Source: Hyphochytrium catenoides (taxonomy: Eukaryota > Sar > Hyphochytriomycetes > Hyphochytriales > Hyphochytriaceae). Taken from it: a DNA stretch of 64,000 bases. The stretch covers positions 3,475 to 67,474 of the forward strand of contig FLMG01002914.1 in NCBI GenBank assembly GCA_900088475.1, read 5' to 3'. The notes beneath the pieces are model-generated. The model was not told where the DNA came from and ran no database searches. It saw only the letters and a list, made by a program, of their open reading frames with translations. Position numbers and translations under genes: made by a program. This document shows, piece by piece, positions 45,474 through 56,075 of this stretch. How positions within the stretch are numbered: position 1 is the stretch's first letter; every line of letters begins with the position of its first letter.

Positions 45474-48437
45474 TTAGCTAAGCAGTCTGAGCCCTGCCTT
45501 TGTTCTGTCTGTGACCGTTGCACAATTTATGCTGGCTTTTTCTGCCTGGTGGGCCGGCTGGCTACACTGTGTGATGGGCACCAAGCTGTCAGTCTTCGCC
45601 TGCAGCTCAATGAGCTTTTGTTTTGCCTGGACGAGAGCTTCCTCTGCTCGGCTCTTCTGGTCTAGAAGCCTCTGCATCTCCTCTTCGACCGTCTCCCTCC
45701 AACCTTCTGTCATTTCTCTCAAACTTTGTCTGACGGCAGCAGACAAAGGTCCTGCCTCCGCGAAGTCCGCTCCCTCTTCACCTCCCTTCTGTTCGTCTTG
45801 TCTGCCGTTAAGCGCACGGGAGACTTGCTCATAGTAAAGTTGCTCCTCGAATGGCACAGATGCCCTTGATTGCCTCAGCGCAGCGTGGAAATGCCTCCAA
45901 TGGAGCTCATGTATGGCCCCATTTTTACCTTCGTATGCCATCTCCTCTCCTTCCTCTTCCCGCAAGCATTCTCGTACTGCTAGCCTGCAGACCGCTTCAA
46001 GGTCAGCCCCACTATAGCCAGCCGTCTGCCTAACTATACGCTCTAGACTGACCCCTGAAGAAACAGGAGCGTTCCTAAGCTTCGCAAGCAAGATATCTCT
46101 TCTGCTCTGAACATCTGGAAGAGGTATAAGGACAAGTTGGCCCAGCCTGCCGGGCCGCAGCAGGGCAGGGTCGATCATGTCTGGCCGGTTGGTGGCTCCG
46201 ATAACGAAAACTCTACGGTTTCTCCTGTCGACCGTGACTCCGTCCATTTCAGTCAGTAGCTGATTCAGGACAGTATTTGAATGGGCCGAGGAGGCATTGG
46301 CTGAGCGCGATGGTGCGAGAGCATCCAATTCATCAAAGAAAATAATGCATGGCGAGGCTTGTCGGGCTAGGGAGAAGAGCTCCCGCACAGCTCTCTCACT
46401 CTCGCCATAGTACTTAGAAAGAAGTTCAGGACCTCTGACAGAAAGAAAGTTGGCTCGCTTCTCTGTGGCCAGCGCCTTGGCTAGAAGCGTCTTTCCGCAT
46501 CCAGGAGGGCCATACAGAAGGACCCCTAGTTCTGGTGCAAGACCCAAGGATTTGTACCGGGATGAGAAAGGAATGAGCTCCCTTAGCTCTTTCTTGACAG
46601 CCTCAAGGCCTCCAATGTCCGACCACAGCACCTTTGGGACCTCTAGGTTTAGGCTCTTCTCTCTCAAAGACGATGGACCCACAGTACCCAGTGCCTCCTC
46701 GATGTCTTTGTTCGTTATCTGAAGCGAGCGCAAGGCTTCCTCTCTCCTCTTTAGCGCCTCCGCATCTACTCTTACCCCCTTCCTGGCTATAGTCATTTGA
46801 TTCCTCCTTAGTTCGTTACCTCGTCCTACCAGGGAGCTATCTATATGTATTGAGTCTGCTTCCACCGGCACGTCCATCACCTCGGCGATACTTGTCCTCT
46901 TCATAGCAGCCAGAGCCGCTTCAAGACACACAGCCTCTATATCGGCACCGACGAAGCCTTGTGTTGCAATTGAAAGCCTATCCAGGTTGACTTCTTCAGA
47001 CAGCCGCATCCTTCGAGTGTGCACCTAGTCGTACGGAGTGAGGAAGCCTGCGTCGTCAGTGCTTGCATAGAGAGGAGCGAAATGTATAGCGCAAAGCGCG
47101 AAGCACGCAACCGAAGAATTAACCGACATTCTTACAAAGTTGGGAATGCTGGGAAAGGTAGCTGTCATACCTCGAAGATCTCTCTCCGCTCTGCTTCGTC
47201 CGGGATCGTAAGGACAATTCTCTGATCTAGACGGCCTGCTCTCAGTAAAGATGGATGGACTTCAGATACAGCAGAAGAGATTGCAAGTACAACTATCTGG
47301 CTTCCGTACTCCTCTTTCCTGAAGCCGTCCAGAATGGCCGATAGAGCCGCAGCCGTGTTGGTGGGAATGTCATTCCTCCTCGGGGCAAGGACCTCTAGGT
47401 TTTCTATCAATATCACAGATGGAGCCTGCTTGATAGCCCTCCTAAATATGGCTCGAAGCATTTCCACCCCCGAAACATCTGGAAAGCGGCAAAGGAGCCG
47501 TAAGAGGGCGATGCGATGGAGCATGATCAGACACCTCAGACACAGAGAAGCTTGGCGCACGTGGCAGGCGAAAGGCACAGCTAGAGCGGACAGATCGTAT
47601 GCACAAAAGACAAACATCTATGATAGGAGGGAATGACAGGCGCCTAGCCAGGAGGCTCGGGAGCCATCTGCTTGGCAGAAGAATAACCTAGCAACGAAAA
47701 GGAGACGAACCAAGACCCATCGGCCTAAGAGGGAATCTAATAAGTTGTTAAACACTGTCGAAAGAAGCCGTCGTACCTGTTGGCACTTCGCAAGGGTCAA
47801 TTCTAAGGCATTTTGCTCTCAAATGGTTGATCACCGTCTCCGCTAACAATGTCTTGCCAACCCCTGAAGGCCCGGAGACTAGAATGCCGCGAGGTGGACG
47901 TGCTCCCAGGGTGCTAAATAGTCTTGGATGGCGGAGGAGGAGCTTGAGGAGAGAGAGAAGTTTGAGGGTGGCCTCCCTCATTCCGCCGATAGAAGAGAAA
48001 AGAGTGGCGGTTCTCCCATCTGGACGAAGCTGAGCACTGCTTCGGTCTACTTGCTCAGCTGCGTCAAGCTGTTGCCAGTAGTGACCAATGACCTGGGAGA
48101 GCTTAGAGTTCTGGTCTCGTAGTGGAACCAAGTCCGCCGGAAGCATTCGCCGCTTGTGCGCAGGACAAAGTTTGGTTGTTTCAAGCAGTTGAGAAATGCA
48201 GGGGCGGCAGAAAATCTTCTCATTGCTGTGGCAACAGACCACTGGATCCCGCGGTAAGCTGCCACACAGAAAACAATTTAGAAAGGCCGGCCATGGCGCT
48301 AGGTCCCGCCGTACCGGGGGTGCCCGAGACGCACTTTCGACAAATGGCCCATTGGGGAATGCAACCCTATCTCCGTCCACAGAGTGAGCGACGTCTGAGG
48401 TACTCCTGGCTCTGCCTGACTCGGTTTCAGGAGGCAT
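45474..48437 (-). CDS. RING-type zinc finger fused to tandem AAA+ ATPase (AFG2/CDC48 class)
   Basis: Three exons, 48437-47777, 47478-47171 and 47024-45474, in phase: 839 aa from the ATG at 48437. Residues 55-94 form a RING/TRAF-like zinc finger (CFLC, CCH, FCRPC, CPAH). AAA D1: Walker A GPSGVGKT (189-196); the Walker B position reads ILIENLEV, so the usual Asp-Glu pair is Glu-Asn; the end is LLRAGRLD. AAA D2: GPPGCGKT (495-502), FFDELDAL (552-559), ATNRPDMIDPALLRPGR, GYSGADLEAVCRLAVRE; this domain looks fully active. D2 wording is closest to AFG2/SPATA5, CDC48 and PEX6. A C-terminal coiled-coil-like segment follows. The family unfolds proteins or disassembles complexes using ATP hydrolysis; the N-terminal RING suggests ubiquitin coupling (inference). 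The usual CDC48 N-domain is absent. Confidence 0.85.
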
Positions 48438-49359
48438 GATCAAATGTAAGACGCCGTTATCTCAGAAGGATCCAATCATTCAAGTGTGAGCGTATAGCGT
48501 TTGCTTTATCATTGGCTCACCACCTTGAAGGTCTTACGGAGTGACGGCGTCTCCCTTCCTCTCTTGACCGACTCCGCACTTCACTGGCAAGAAACAGCAG
48601 GTGTGCTTGATCATCACCTGCACCTGTAGGCGCTAGGCGCTATCGCTACGACTATGGAAGAGAGCTATCACAGGCAGTACGGAGAGAGTGATCACTAAGC
48701 CCAAGGCGACATCTCGAGTGCGGAAGCAGACAAATGAGAAGCTGTGCCTGGCGTTGAGAAGAGAGACAGAAGGAATGAGAGTGCCCAACAAGGCAGCGAA
48801 AGAGCCAGAGAGGCAGTTAGTGATTGACTTCTCAGAACCCAGGAGACCCATTATTGACCCATAAATACCCAACCAATCATATCAGCAAATCTGATTCGCT
48901 GGCATTAGGAGAATCCACCAATCAGCGCTTGACACGGTTATTCACAGGTAAAATGTGGGTGTTTCTGGGGAATGAAGGTTTCCATTCATAACTCCAGGGC
49001 TCTGCTCTTTGCTCTTGGACTCATCTTATCTATAGTTCTACGAGGGCGATCTTCATTCTTAGCACGGTACGTGATGATCTTTTATGAGACGGTAGACGAC
49101 ACGGCTTCATTCAAAGCTTAAAAGACATAGACGAACTATCTATTTTCTACTCGCTACTCCTCGTCAGGCTACGGCTACTCAGCTAAGACTAGAGAACGTG
49201 CCATTGTTGTTCGTCTCTAATAGAACTATAGATGGGCTACTGCTACTATCTCAGTCAGCTGGACTCAACTACGCTACTACTCACCTTTCATCAACGCGGC
49301 GGCATTGGGGGCTGGTGGTCTCACATGATGATTGCTCTTGGCTCACCAAAAGAGCTAAG
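48438..49359. other. Intergenic, no gene recognised
   Basis: 5' flank of the AAA gene and 3' flank of the lectin gene. Nothing else supported. Confidence 0.5.
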
Positions 49360-49828
49360 TTAGGCAAGAGACCATAGCTGGTCAGGATCCTTGGGGTCAC
49401 ATGGCCAGGCATGGACGATGGTCCCCTCCTTTAGGGTGNNNNNNNNNNNNNNNNNNNNNNTCAATGGCCCTGCTGTTGTCAATGCACCAGTTCTTGTTGT
49501 AGCTCCATGCAAAACTTTTCGCGGTAGCATTGTAAGTCCACTGCTGGTCAATGGAGGAGTCCCGGCAAGCCTTCAGCACTACTTCATTGCCACAGAAGAG
49601 GGTACCGTCCTTGTTCTTAGCCAACCCATGCTGATTGTCCACGCACCATCGTGTGTCCTTAGCCCACAAAATCCGCTTGCCTGGAGCTGGGGCTGGTGCA
49701 GGATTTTCGTCTCCCTCATCCTGCAGATATCGTCTTAGAGATCCGTCAGCGGCATAGGATCCCGTGGTCAGACCACATAAAATGATAAAAGCAAGGAAGA
49801 CGACAATCCTGCGTGGGCTAAACTCCAT
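49360..49828 (-). CDS. Secreted ricin-B-type (beta-trefoil) lectin, interrupted by an assembly gap
   Basis: ATG at 49828 starts a signal peptide (EFSPRRIVVFLAFIILCGL..SYA), then a Pro/Ala linker (NPAPAPAPGK) and a beta-trefoil segment. It begins ILWAKDTRWCVDNQHGL, continues CGNEVVLKACRDSS, DQQW (a QxW-type motif) and NKNWCIDNSRAI, then the gap, then EGTIVHAWPCDPKDPDQLW and the stop. The Cys pair spacing and the two QxW motifs match ricin-B lectin repeats, about two of the usual three subdomains. It probably binds a glycan outside the cell. There is no enzymatic or A-chain-like domain, so it is a lectin only. The 22 N shift the frame: the part after the gap is in another frame, which resolves if the true missing length is a multiple of three. 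Confidence 0.8.
49439..49460. other. Assembly gap (22 N)
   Basis: Run of undetermined bases inside the lectin coding region. Confidence 0.99.
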
Positions 49829-50979
49829 CGTCGTCAAGCTGGGCGAGATCACGACTAAGAAATTAAGATGCCTTCCCTTCAAATCTTGGCTCGTTCACTG
49901 TCGCGAACGGCGCTAATGTGTGCTTGTTTTACTAGTTGCCGGCAAAAGTGAGAATGAAAGACCACCTAACCCTTGAAGTGCCGTTGGTGATCATCAAGGT
50001 ACACCCTTAGACCTTCAGGCAAACAGTCGTGAGATGAATGCGACTGGGACAGAGCGGAAAGGAGAGGTGCTTAGCGCCATATGTGGAGAAGTGAAAAAGA
50101 CTATGGTAGGACACTCTGTGCGACCACAAGGCCTCCAAATATCACAACCGAAGGAGTTGGGCTGCGCCCGAATGAGTCAGTTGTTATTTCAGCCAGAAGG
50201 CTTTCAGATGGTCCTCATCGCGGGAGTAGAGCCCGGGCTGTCATTGCGTCGAGTCTACTACTGCAGGTGCTTCGCTCCACTCAAATGGACCTCATTGGTC
50301 TCTTATACTACTAGACAACAATGCGTTCCTTGTTGGCAGACCCTGATCTATGTCACAGTAGTCGGGCTTCATCCTGCTGAAGAATGTACGGCACCTGGCT
50401 GCAACGGCCAAGGCAGAGCTCCCAGAGCGAATAGGTAGTGTCACAGAAGAGCAGGATTCGCAAACGATGAGGAAACTAACAAAGGATGGGAAGACGCCCT
50501 TCGTTTCTGCAGCGATTCCTTACTACGTCCAATCAACGACCATCGTCCTACCATTAACGTCATACGCGCGACGCAGGTTGATTTCCCTTCATCAACTGCT
50601 GGGATGAGAGGCCCTGCCACACTGCTGCACCTCCATCTTTCTTAAGCAACGACGGAAGGTTACCACCCTCTGTCTCCTGGGGCACCATAAGGCGCAGAGC
50701 TTTGTGTGTCTCTTCCCTTACCTTGGCCCTTAGAGCCCATCCTCCACAATGATCAGCAGTCTCGCTCTTCCGTGGGGTTACATTGAGGGATAGACTTGCC
50801 TCCCTATTCCTTTGACCTCAACGAACGCTAACATCCAACACCATTTTCAAATCGGCCAATTGGCCAATGAGGGATGATCTTGCGTTAGTATTGGCCAATA
50901 GAAAACGAGATACGGCCTCTGTCTAATCCGATGCAAGGATAAGTCCCATTGGTCTCGTCCTACCAACAGCCATCAATCA
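49829..50979. other. Intergenic, one unassigned ORF
   Basis: A + strand ATG-initiated ORF of 134 codons (50034-50438) shows no recognisable feature. The remainder has nothing I can support. Confidence 0.4.
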
Positions 50980-51997
50980 TCAATCATCCATCACCAATCC
51001 CATCAGCGCAACGTGGCTGGCGGGCACGGCGTAGAACAGCGGCCTAGCAAGAGACGAAGGAGCTGCATAACAAGGTTTGGCAAACTTACAACTGATTGCA
51101 TGGGACGATCTGCTATAAATCTTGAAACAAGAAAGGAAAAGTGCTGCTACAGTGTTGGTACAGTTGACGGACTGGACCGCAGTTGGCACTGGGGCTTGCC
51201 AAACGTTGTGGCCCGATGATATTTCATGGCAGTACATAACAGGGATGCCTTGCATGTTCCAACCGGGTTAGCTTAGGTCGTGAGGAACCGATCTACCAGT
51301 AGATAAAGAGAGTCTCATCTTGGGCTCTGCTCTTACGGATTGATAGTGTCATTGAGCCATAGCAAATTGCATGGGCCCTTTGAGTACTGCAGGCGTCAAG
51401 CAATGCTCTCCTAGCGTGCTGATATTTTACTACTCCACATTTCTGATGAGGACAGTTCAACAAGTCATGCTCGCCATAGTCCACTACCTTTGACCCTCGA
51501 GGTAAGTAGGCGGTGGAACGCGGGGGGGCATGGCAGTCGTGCGAATGTACGTTTCACTCTTAGAATGATGCACCCGGCGACAGATTTTAACTTGATGATA
51601 GTCAAACCACTTTATTAGCTTTTTAGTACCCTGTCCTCTTAGATCAAGCACCACATAGGATTCAGGAAGCAGTTTAATATTTTAAGCATAGCGATTCTTG
51701 GTCCCCTAAAAAGAAGATGGGAGGCAGAGATTGGCTACGGAAAGACTATCGTCAGCAGCCGTGATGGGTTTGGGAGCAAGCAAGTAGTGACTTACACGGA
51801 CAATACGCCGGCGGGATGCTTATATCGCCACCGCTCCATCCTAGCATGTAACATGAGTCGTTTTGCTCAGCATCGACAATGGGCTTTTCTAATCTGGCAT
51901 ACTCGTTTTTGCAAAGAAACAAAGAGGCAGTCCACATGGCGCTCTGGCTTAGACCAGTTTCTCTAAGGAAGACCATCATCAAGCACCGTAAGAACAA
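50980..51997 (-). CDS. Possible orphan gene(s), exon-like blocks with good splice donors
   Basis: Three coding-like blocks on the - strand. (a) About 51930-51797 from an ATG (MWTASLFLCKNEYARLEKP) ends SIPPAYCP at a strong GTAAGT donor. Splicing to the TTTTTAG near 51707 would add only about ten residues before a stop. (b) About 51490-51333, VVDYGEHDLLNC to YGSMTLSI, has an acceptor-like AAAG before it and GTAAGA after it. (c) About 51253-51090, IPVMYCHEISSGHNVWQAP, ends at GTAAGT. Blocks b and c can be joined in phase. No family recognised. Whether a belongs with b and c is unknown, and this may be a small secreted-protein gene plus fragments. Confidence 0.35.
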
Positions 51998-53015
51998 GTG
52001 AAGTTCTGGGACGCACAGTTAGTAGTATTTCTCCTACTTTGAGTCCAGTCCTCGTTGTTCAGAAGACGATCAGGGTGTCTACTACAAACGGTGACTACAA
52101 GTCCAGGGGCAGTCGATAGCTATAAAACAAAAGTAGGGCGCCTTCTGACAAACTCTGCCGACGAATAATGACACTGATATTATATACAACGATCCCAAGT
52201 TGTTATTAGGTTATAACAGCGCCAAGAGGGAATGTCCGCCCTATTTTACACAGCCGCTTGTGGCACCTAGGGAGGAGGGATCCGAAACTTTAGTTCCACT
52301 TCCAGACTCTCCTCCGCCGTGTAATAACGTGACCCTGAACCCAGCGCCTCGGAGGATTGCTGCTGGTTCTCAAGGGCAAACCTTTTTATGCTATAGGTAT
52401 GAGGGCGCTGACTGATGAAAAGGCCTCCTCGCATCTCTTGGTCCGTCCTCTCGCTCTCCCCGTCCACAATAAGCTCAGGTGATGATGATGATGTGAACTT
52501 GGCCCCCAGGACCTCCTCCCCTCTCTGTGCGTGTGTCTCCTCGCTTTCATCCCCTTTGCTCTTCCTTGTGCTCTCTCTTTCTCTCTCCTCCTGCTATCCC
52601 TCACAGTACTGAAGTCAGCTTTCAGTCATAAAATATATAGCCGTTAGCGACCGATTTTTGGTATGTTACATCGCTCCGCTAACGGCAAGCTGCCCATCAT
52701 CCTCCTTCCCCTTTATTAGCAATTCTTCATTTCGGGGCTACTTTGCTGCTCCCTCGTGCTTCTGGGCAGGACTTCCTGCGGCTGCGGTCAATGACTTTGA
52801 CATGACCATGGCCAGGGACGACTCTCATCTCCTTAGAGACATTCTGACGGCTCACAGACTGCTGCTTCTAAGACCTATTGCTCTCTCAGGAGCCACAAGA
52901 GCTTGGTTCTTGATGTGCTGATGAGAGCCGAGGATGGAGCTTATTGACGTCTAGTCTGGTGCTGTTAATGCTTTCATATAAAGAACGACGCTGGTGAAAG
53001 TGCCATCAGGACAAT
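51998..53015. other. Intergenic, no gene recognised
   Basis: A tc-rich patch near 52430-52600; no supported coding region. The right end is the promoter of the gene at 53016. Confidence 0.45.
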
Positions 53016-55685
53016 ATGTCCACTAATGAGAAACTTAACGCTGTGCTGGAGCACGGGCTTCGAGAGCGCTTAACTACCAACCCGAAGGAAGTGCAGACCA
53101 GGACACGGTTGGGCCAGCTCTACGGCTACAGCCCCACAGCAGACATTGTCAAGACTCGGGCAAGAATCCTTGCATATCAGGGGCCCCAATCTCGACCCAC
53201 GGAGTTGGATAAGAAGAATGTACAGATCTGTAAATGCGGGGTGAAGCAAGTGAGCTACCCTGACAAAGTTGCCTACGGAGACCAGCTTCTCCCTATTAGC
53301 AGTACGTCCACCGCTCTTCACTATATTGCCCTTACTCAGCATCCTCTCCATCTAACTCTACACTTGAATCTCTTCAGGCTGCGAGCTACATCCGGGCCCA
53401 TGGTACGTTGGCTATAATAACGCAGCCCGCATGTCGGGAGAGCGATTGCAAGCAAAGGCAAACCGCTACGGTGCTCGAGGAGCTCTAAATATGGAGTTGC
53501 AGGTGAATCGGCAGGACCCTCATGGCTGTCACGACAGATTGACCTTGAAAGAGCGGAAAGATGTGCCACTGACGAGCAAACTTCTGTTAGGAGAACCAGG
53601 AGCTGCAACTAGTGTTAGCTAAGGAGAAGAAGAAGTCGCCAGAGCACTTGAGGAAGCGTGACTCCGTTGACATCTATGCGAGACCGTTGCAGGTCTTCTT
53701 AGACTCCCGCCCTTCTCTCTTTTAAGCATTATCTCCAACAGCCTTCTCATCGTTCATGGTTGGCGGTTTTGGTCAGCTTAATTGCATGTGATCAGCCTCT
53801 TCGACAAACATTCAACTCAAGGCCCCTCCAATTCTCTGGTGATGAGCTAGTTCCTTATCCTCTCTTCTTTCCAATTTCTTGTCAGGGCACGCCTTTAAGC
53901 TGGAGTGGACTGGGAGCCTATCCTCAAGGCAGCAAACTTTCCGTAGACTATGGCAGGAGCTTGTCTAGCCCTGGCAGGAGCTTATCTAGCCCTGGCTCGC
54001 CACTTACTCGACGACCTCCAACAGCGGAGACAGAAGAGCCAACTCGGAGGCCGGAGGGCTATGAGAGAGCCTTGGCCATGCAAGAAGCAGAGGCCCAGAG
54101 GTTGCAGCGAGAGGTAGACAGAGAGAGAGAGAAACGACGGATCGAGTTTAGCCGCAAGCATAAGGACCTGCCCGAAAGACCCAAAGAGGCTATTGCTTTA
54201 AAAACAGTGCCGTGCATGTCGGAGCCTAAGCGAGAGAAGACTCTTCATATGAAGAATTTTACCATGATCCATCATTCCGACGCAGATATTACTGAGGAGC
54301 TAGAGGTGATCTTTTTCTGCCCTCCAGCGACTTACCGATTTTCTCGACCGTTAGTGCTTCAATCCTTCATTTGGTTGTCCTATTCTCCAACTTTCCAGAC
54401 AGTTTAGGACTCTGTCTCCCTCACCCTGCTGCTATCTGGTCTGCCTATCTCCAGCTACCTGCGTGAAGGCTGTAAGTGAGTAACTTTATCCTTGCAGATG
54501 ACTCATCGTTGCGATGACCGCCTCCAGACAAAGTGGAAAGACCTAGCCGTGCTAAATAGTGCGGTGCGCTCCTCCATCAGCAGGTAGTAAACCCCTTGAG
54601 GGATTCTAGTCTTCCAACTAGAGAAACACATCAGTTACCCGTTCTATACCTTGAGAGCCCTAGTAGTCTGACTTGTTACGCCAGGAGGAAAGAGACTCAG
54701 GATATTGGCGCACTTCTACGGGATTTGAAGGAAGCCATCGAGCAGGAGACGAATGGATCAAGGTGCTTTCGATTCCAGGGACTCTCTATATAGCTGTACT
54801 AACGCTTCTCTTCTTTCCTAGGTTTCTCGTTCGCGATCAATTCTGCGCCATCCTCCTGAAGCGCTATCCCAACCTCCCTCTGCGGACGGTTAATCGGATC
54901 TACTCTGCCTTTGACTTGGCCCGCACTGATAGAGTGGACTATAGAGATTTCATGGCCTGTCTCAGAGTCTTAAGACACGTAAGTCTTCAATCTTACCGCT
55001 TCAGAGGTGCCTAGCTCTATCTAGACATCCCTGACTCCTCACCATGTGTTGCCATTGTTCTCTCCGGGCGAACCTCCCTTAACCCTATCGATATCACCGC
55101 TCCGTACTCCACCCATTGATCCTCTCAATAGTGTGGAACCACTAGCAGAGGGCTCCGTTGACTTACACTTGACGAATGATATTACTCTTCCCGCGGCAGG
55201 TCGGCACCCCTAAGCAGTTACTAGAGGCATTGGTGGACCTGTACGCCACATTCCTTCCCAACGTTCCTGATCGGTTGACTCTGGAAAATGTGTGCAGCAT
55301 CTTCTCTGTCTGCGCAATGTCTACATCAGACATGGACCAAGTAGCTGCTGAGGTCGGCAACCATTGCTCGTTCGTTTTGCCACCAAGATGCCTGCTCAAA
55401 CTATAAACTCTGGGTCGTTCTGTGTCCTCAACCGCTGTTACCCCTTTCTCTCACTTGCTCGGTTGACTTCCCTCTTTTCCGCCAACACCATCTTGTGGCT
55501 CAGTCCCATCAGCCGCTGATCTTGTCTATTTCCATGCGTCTTAGGTTAAACGTGTATTTGCATCACATCTCCGGAAGGAGGACCAATCCGTTGGATTGGG
55601 AGAGTTCTGGGAGATCTTCGTTTCTGAGGGCCAGCAAGCGCTGGAGCTTTTGATAGTTCAGTTTGATCAGGCGCGGCCCCACTGA
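53016..55685 (+). CDS. EF-hand-like protein of unknown role, 9 exons
   Basis: Exons 53016-53301, 53378-53502, 53591-53692, 53886-54305, 54498-54583, 54685-54762, 54822-54978, 55200-55352 and 55545-55685, all GT..AG and in phase, give 515 aa. The N-terminal third contains LGQLYGYSPTADIVKTRA, VQICKCGVKQ and PGPWYVGYNNAARMSGERL. A basic, charged helix follows (ENQELQLVLAKEKKK), then a Ser/Pro repeat (GRSLSSPGRSLSSPG) and a long Glu/Arg coiled-coil-like region (RLQREVDREREKRR). The C-terminal part has an EF-hand-like segment (VNRIYSAFDLARTDRVDYRDF) with a poor calcium loop, and helical pairs around it (FLVRDQFCAILLKRYP; LLEALVDLYATFLP). I do not recognise the whole protein. Such architecture is common among axonemal and cytoskeletal proteins, but that is a guess. 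Confidence 0.8.
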
Positions 55686-56075
55686 GAAGGAGTGTTTCGA
55701 TGTTAGCCATCTATTTATTTTATGAGGATTTTCTGCGACACAGAACTTCTTGTCGCTAGTTCTGTGCTCTGCGGTACGGAGACCAGCATCTGGTACAGCT
55801 TAAAGAGGAGCTTAGAAGTTACAATGTGCGCTGAGGGCCGAGCTTATTGGCCAAGGTGATGGCGGGAAGCTGCTATGATACGAGCCTCCTAATCCCAAGC
55901 ATTAGCTTATCCCCGTGCTTTGTATGTGGGGCCGCAGTGGGAGCTGACCCCAGTTCTGTCATATCTTCCTCAATCTGCCATTTTCAAGTATACTTTCTTT
56001 CCACATCGCTCTGCTCCTGTCGACTGGGAGTCGAGTGCGCTGGAGGACTTCATAGATAGCTTACCCAGGAAGTCT
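55686..56075. other. Spacer between convergent genes
   Basis: 3' UTR space between the EF-hand-like and SEL1 genes; nothing else seen. Confidence 0.5.

Noticed and set aside
47827-48439. + strand ORFs of 60-105 codons
   Set aside because: Antisense to exon 1 of the RING-AAA gene, which has clear zinc-finger and Walker A motifs.
50034-50438. 134-codon + strand ORF with ATG
   Set aside because: No recognisable motif and no splice continuation; left unassigned.
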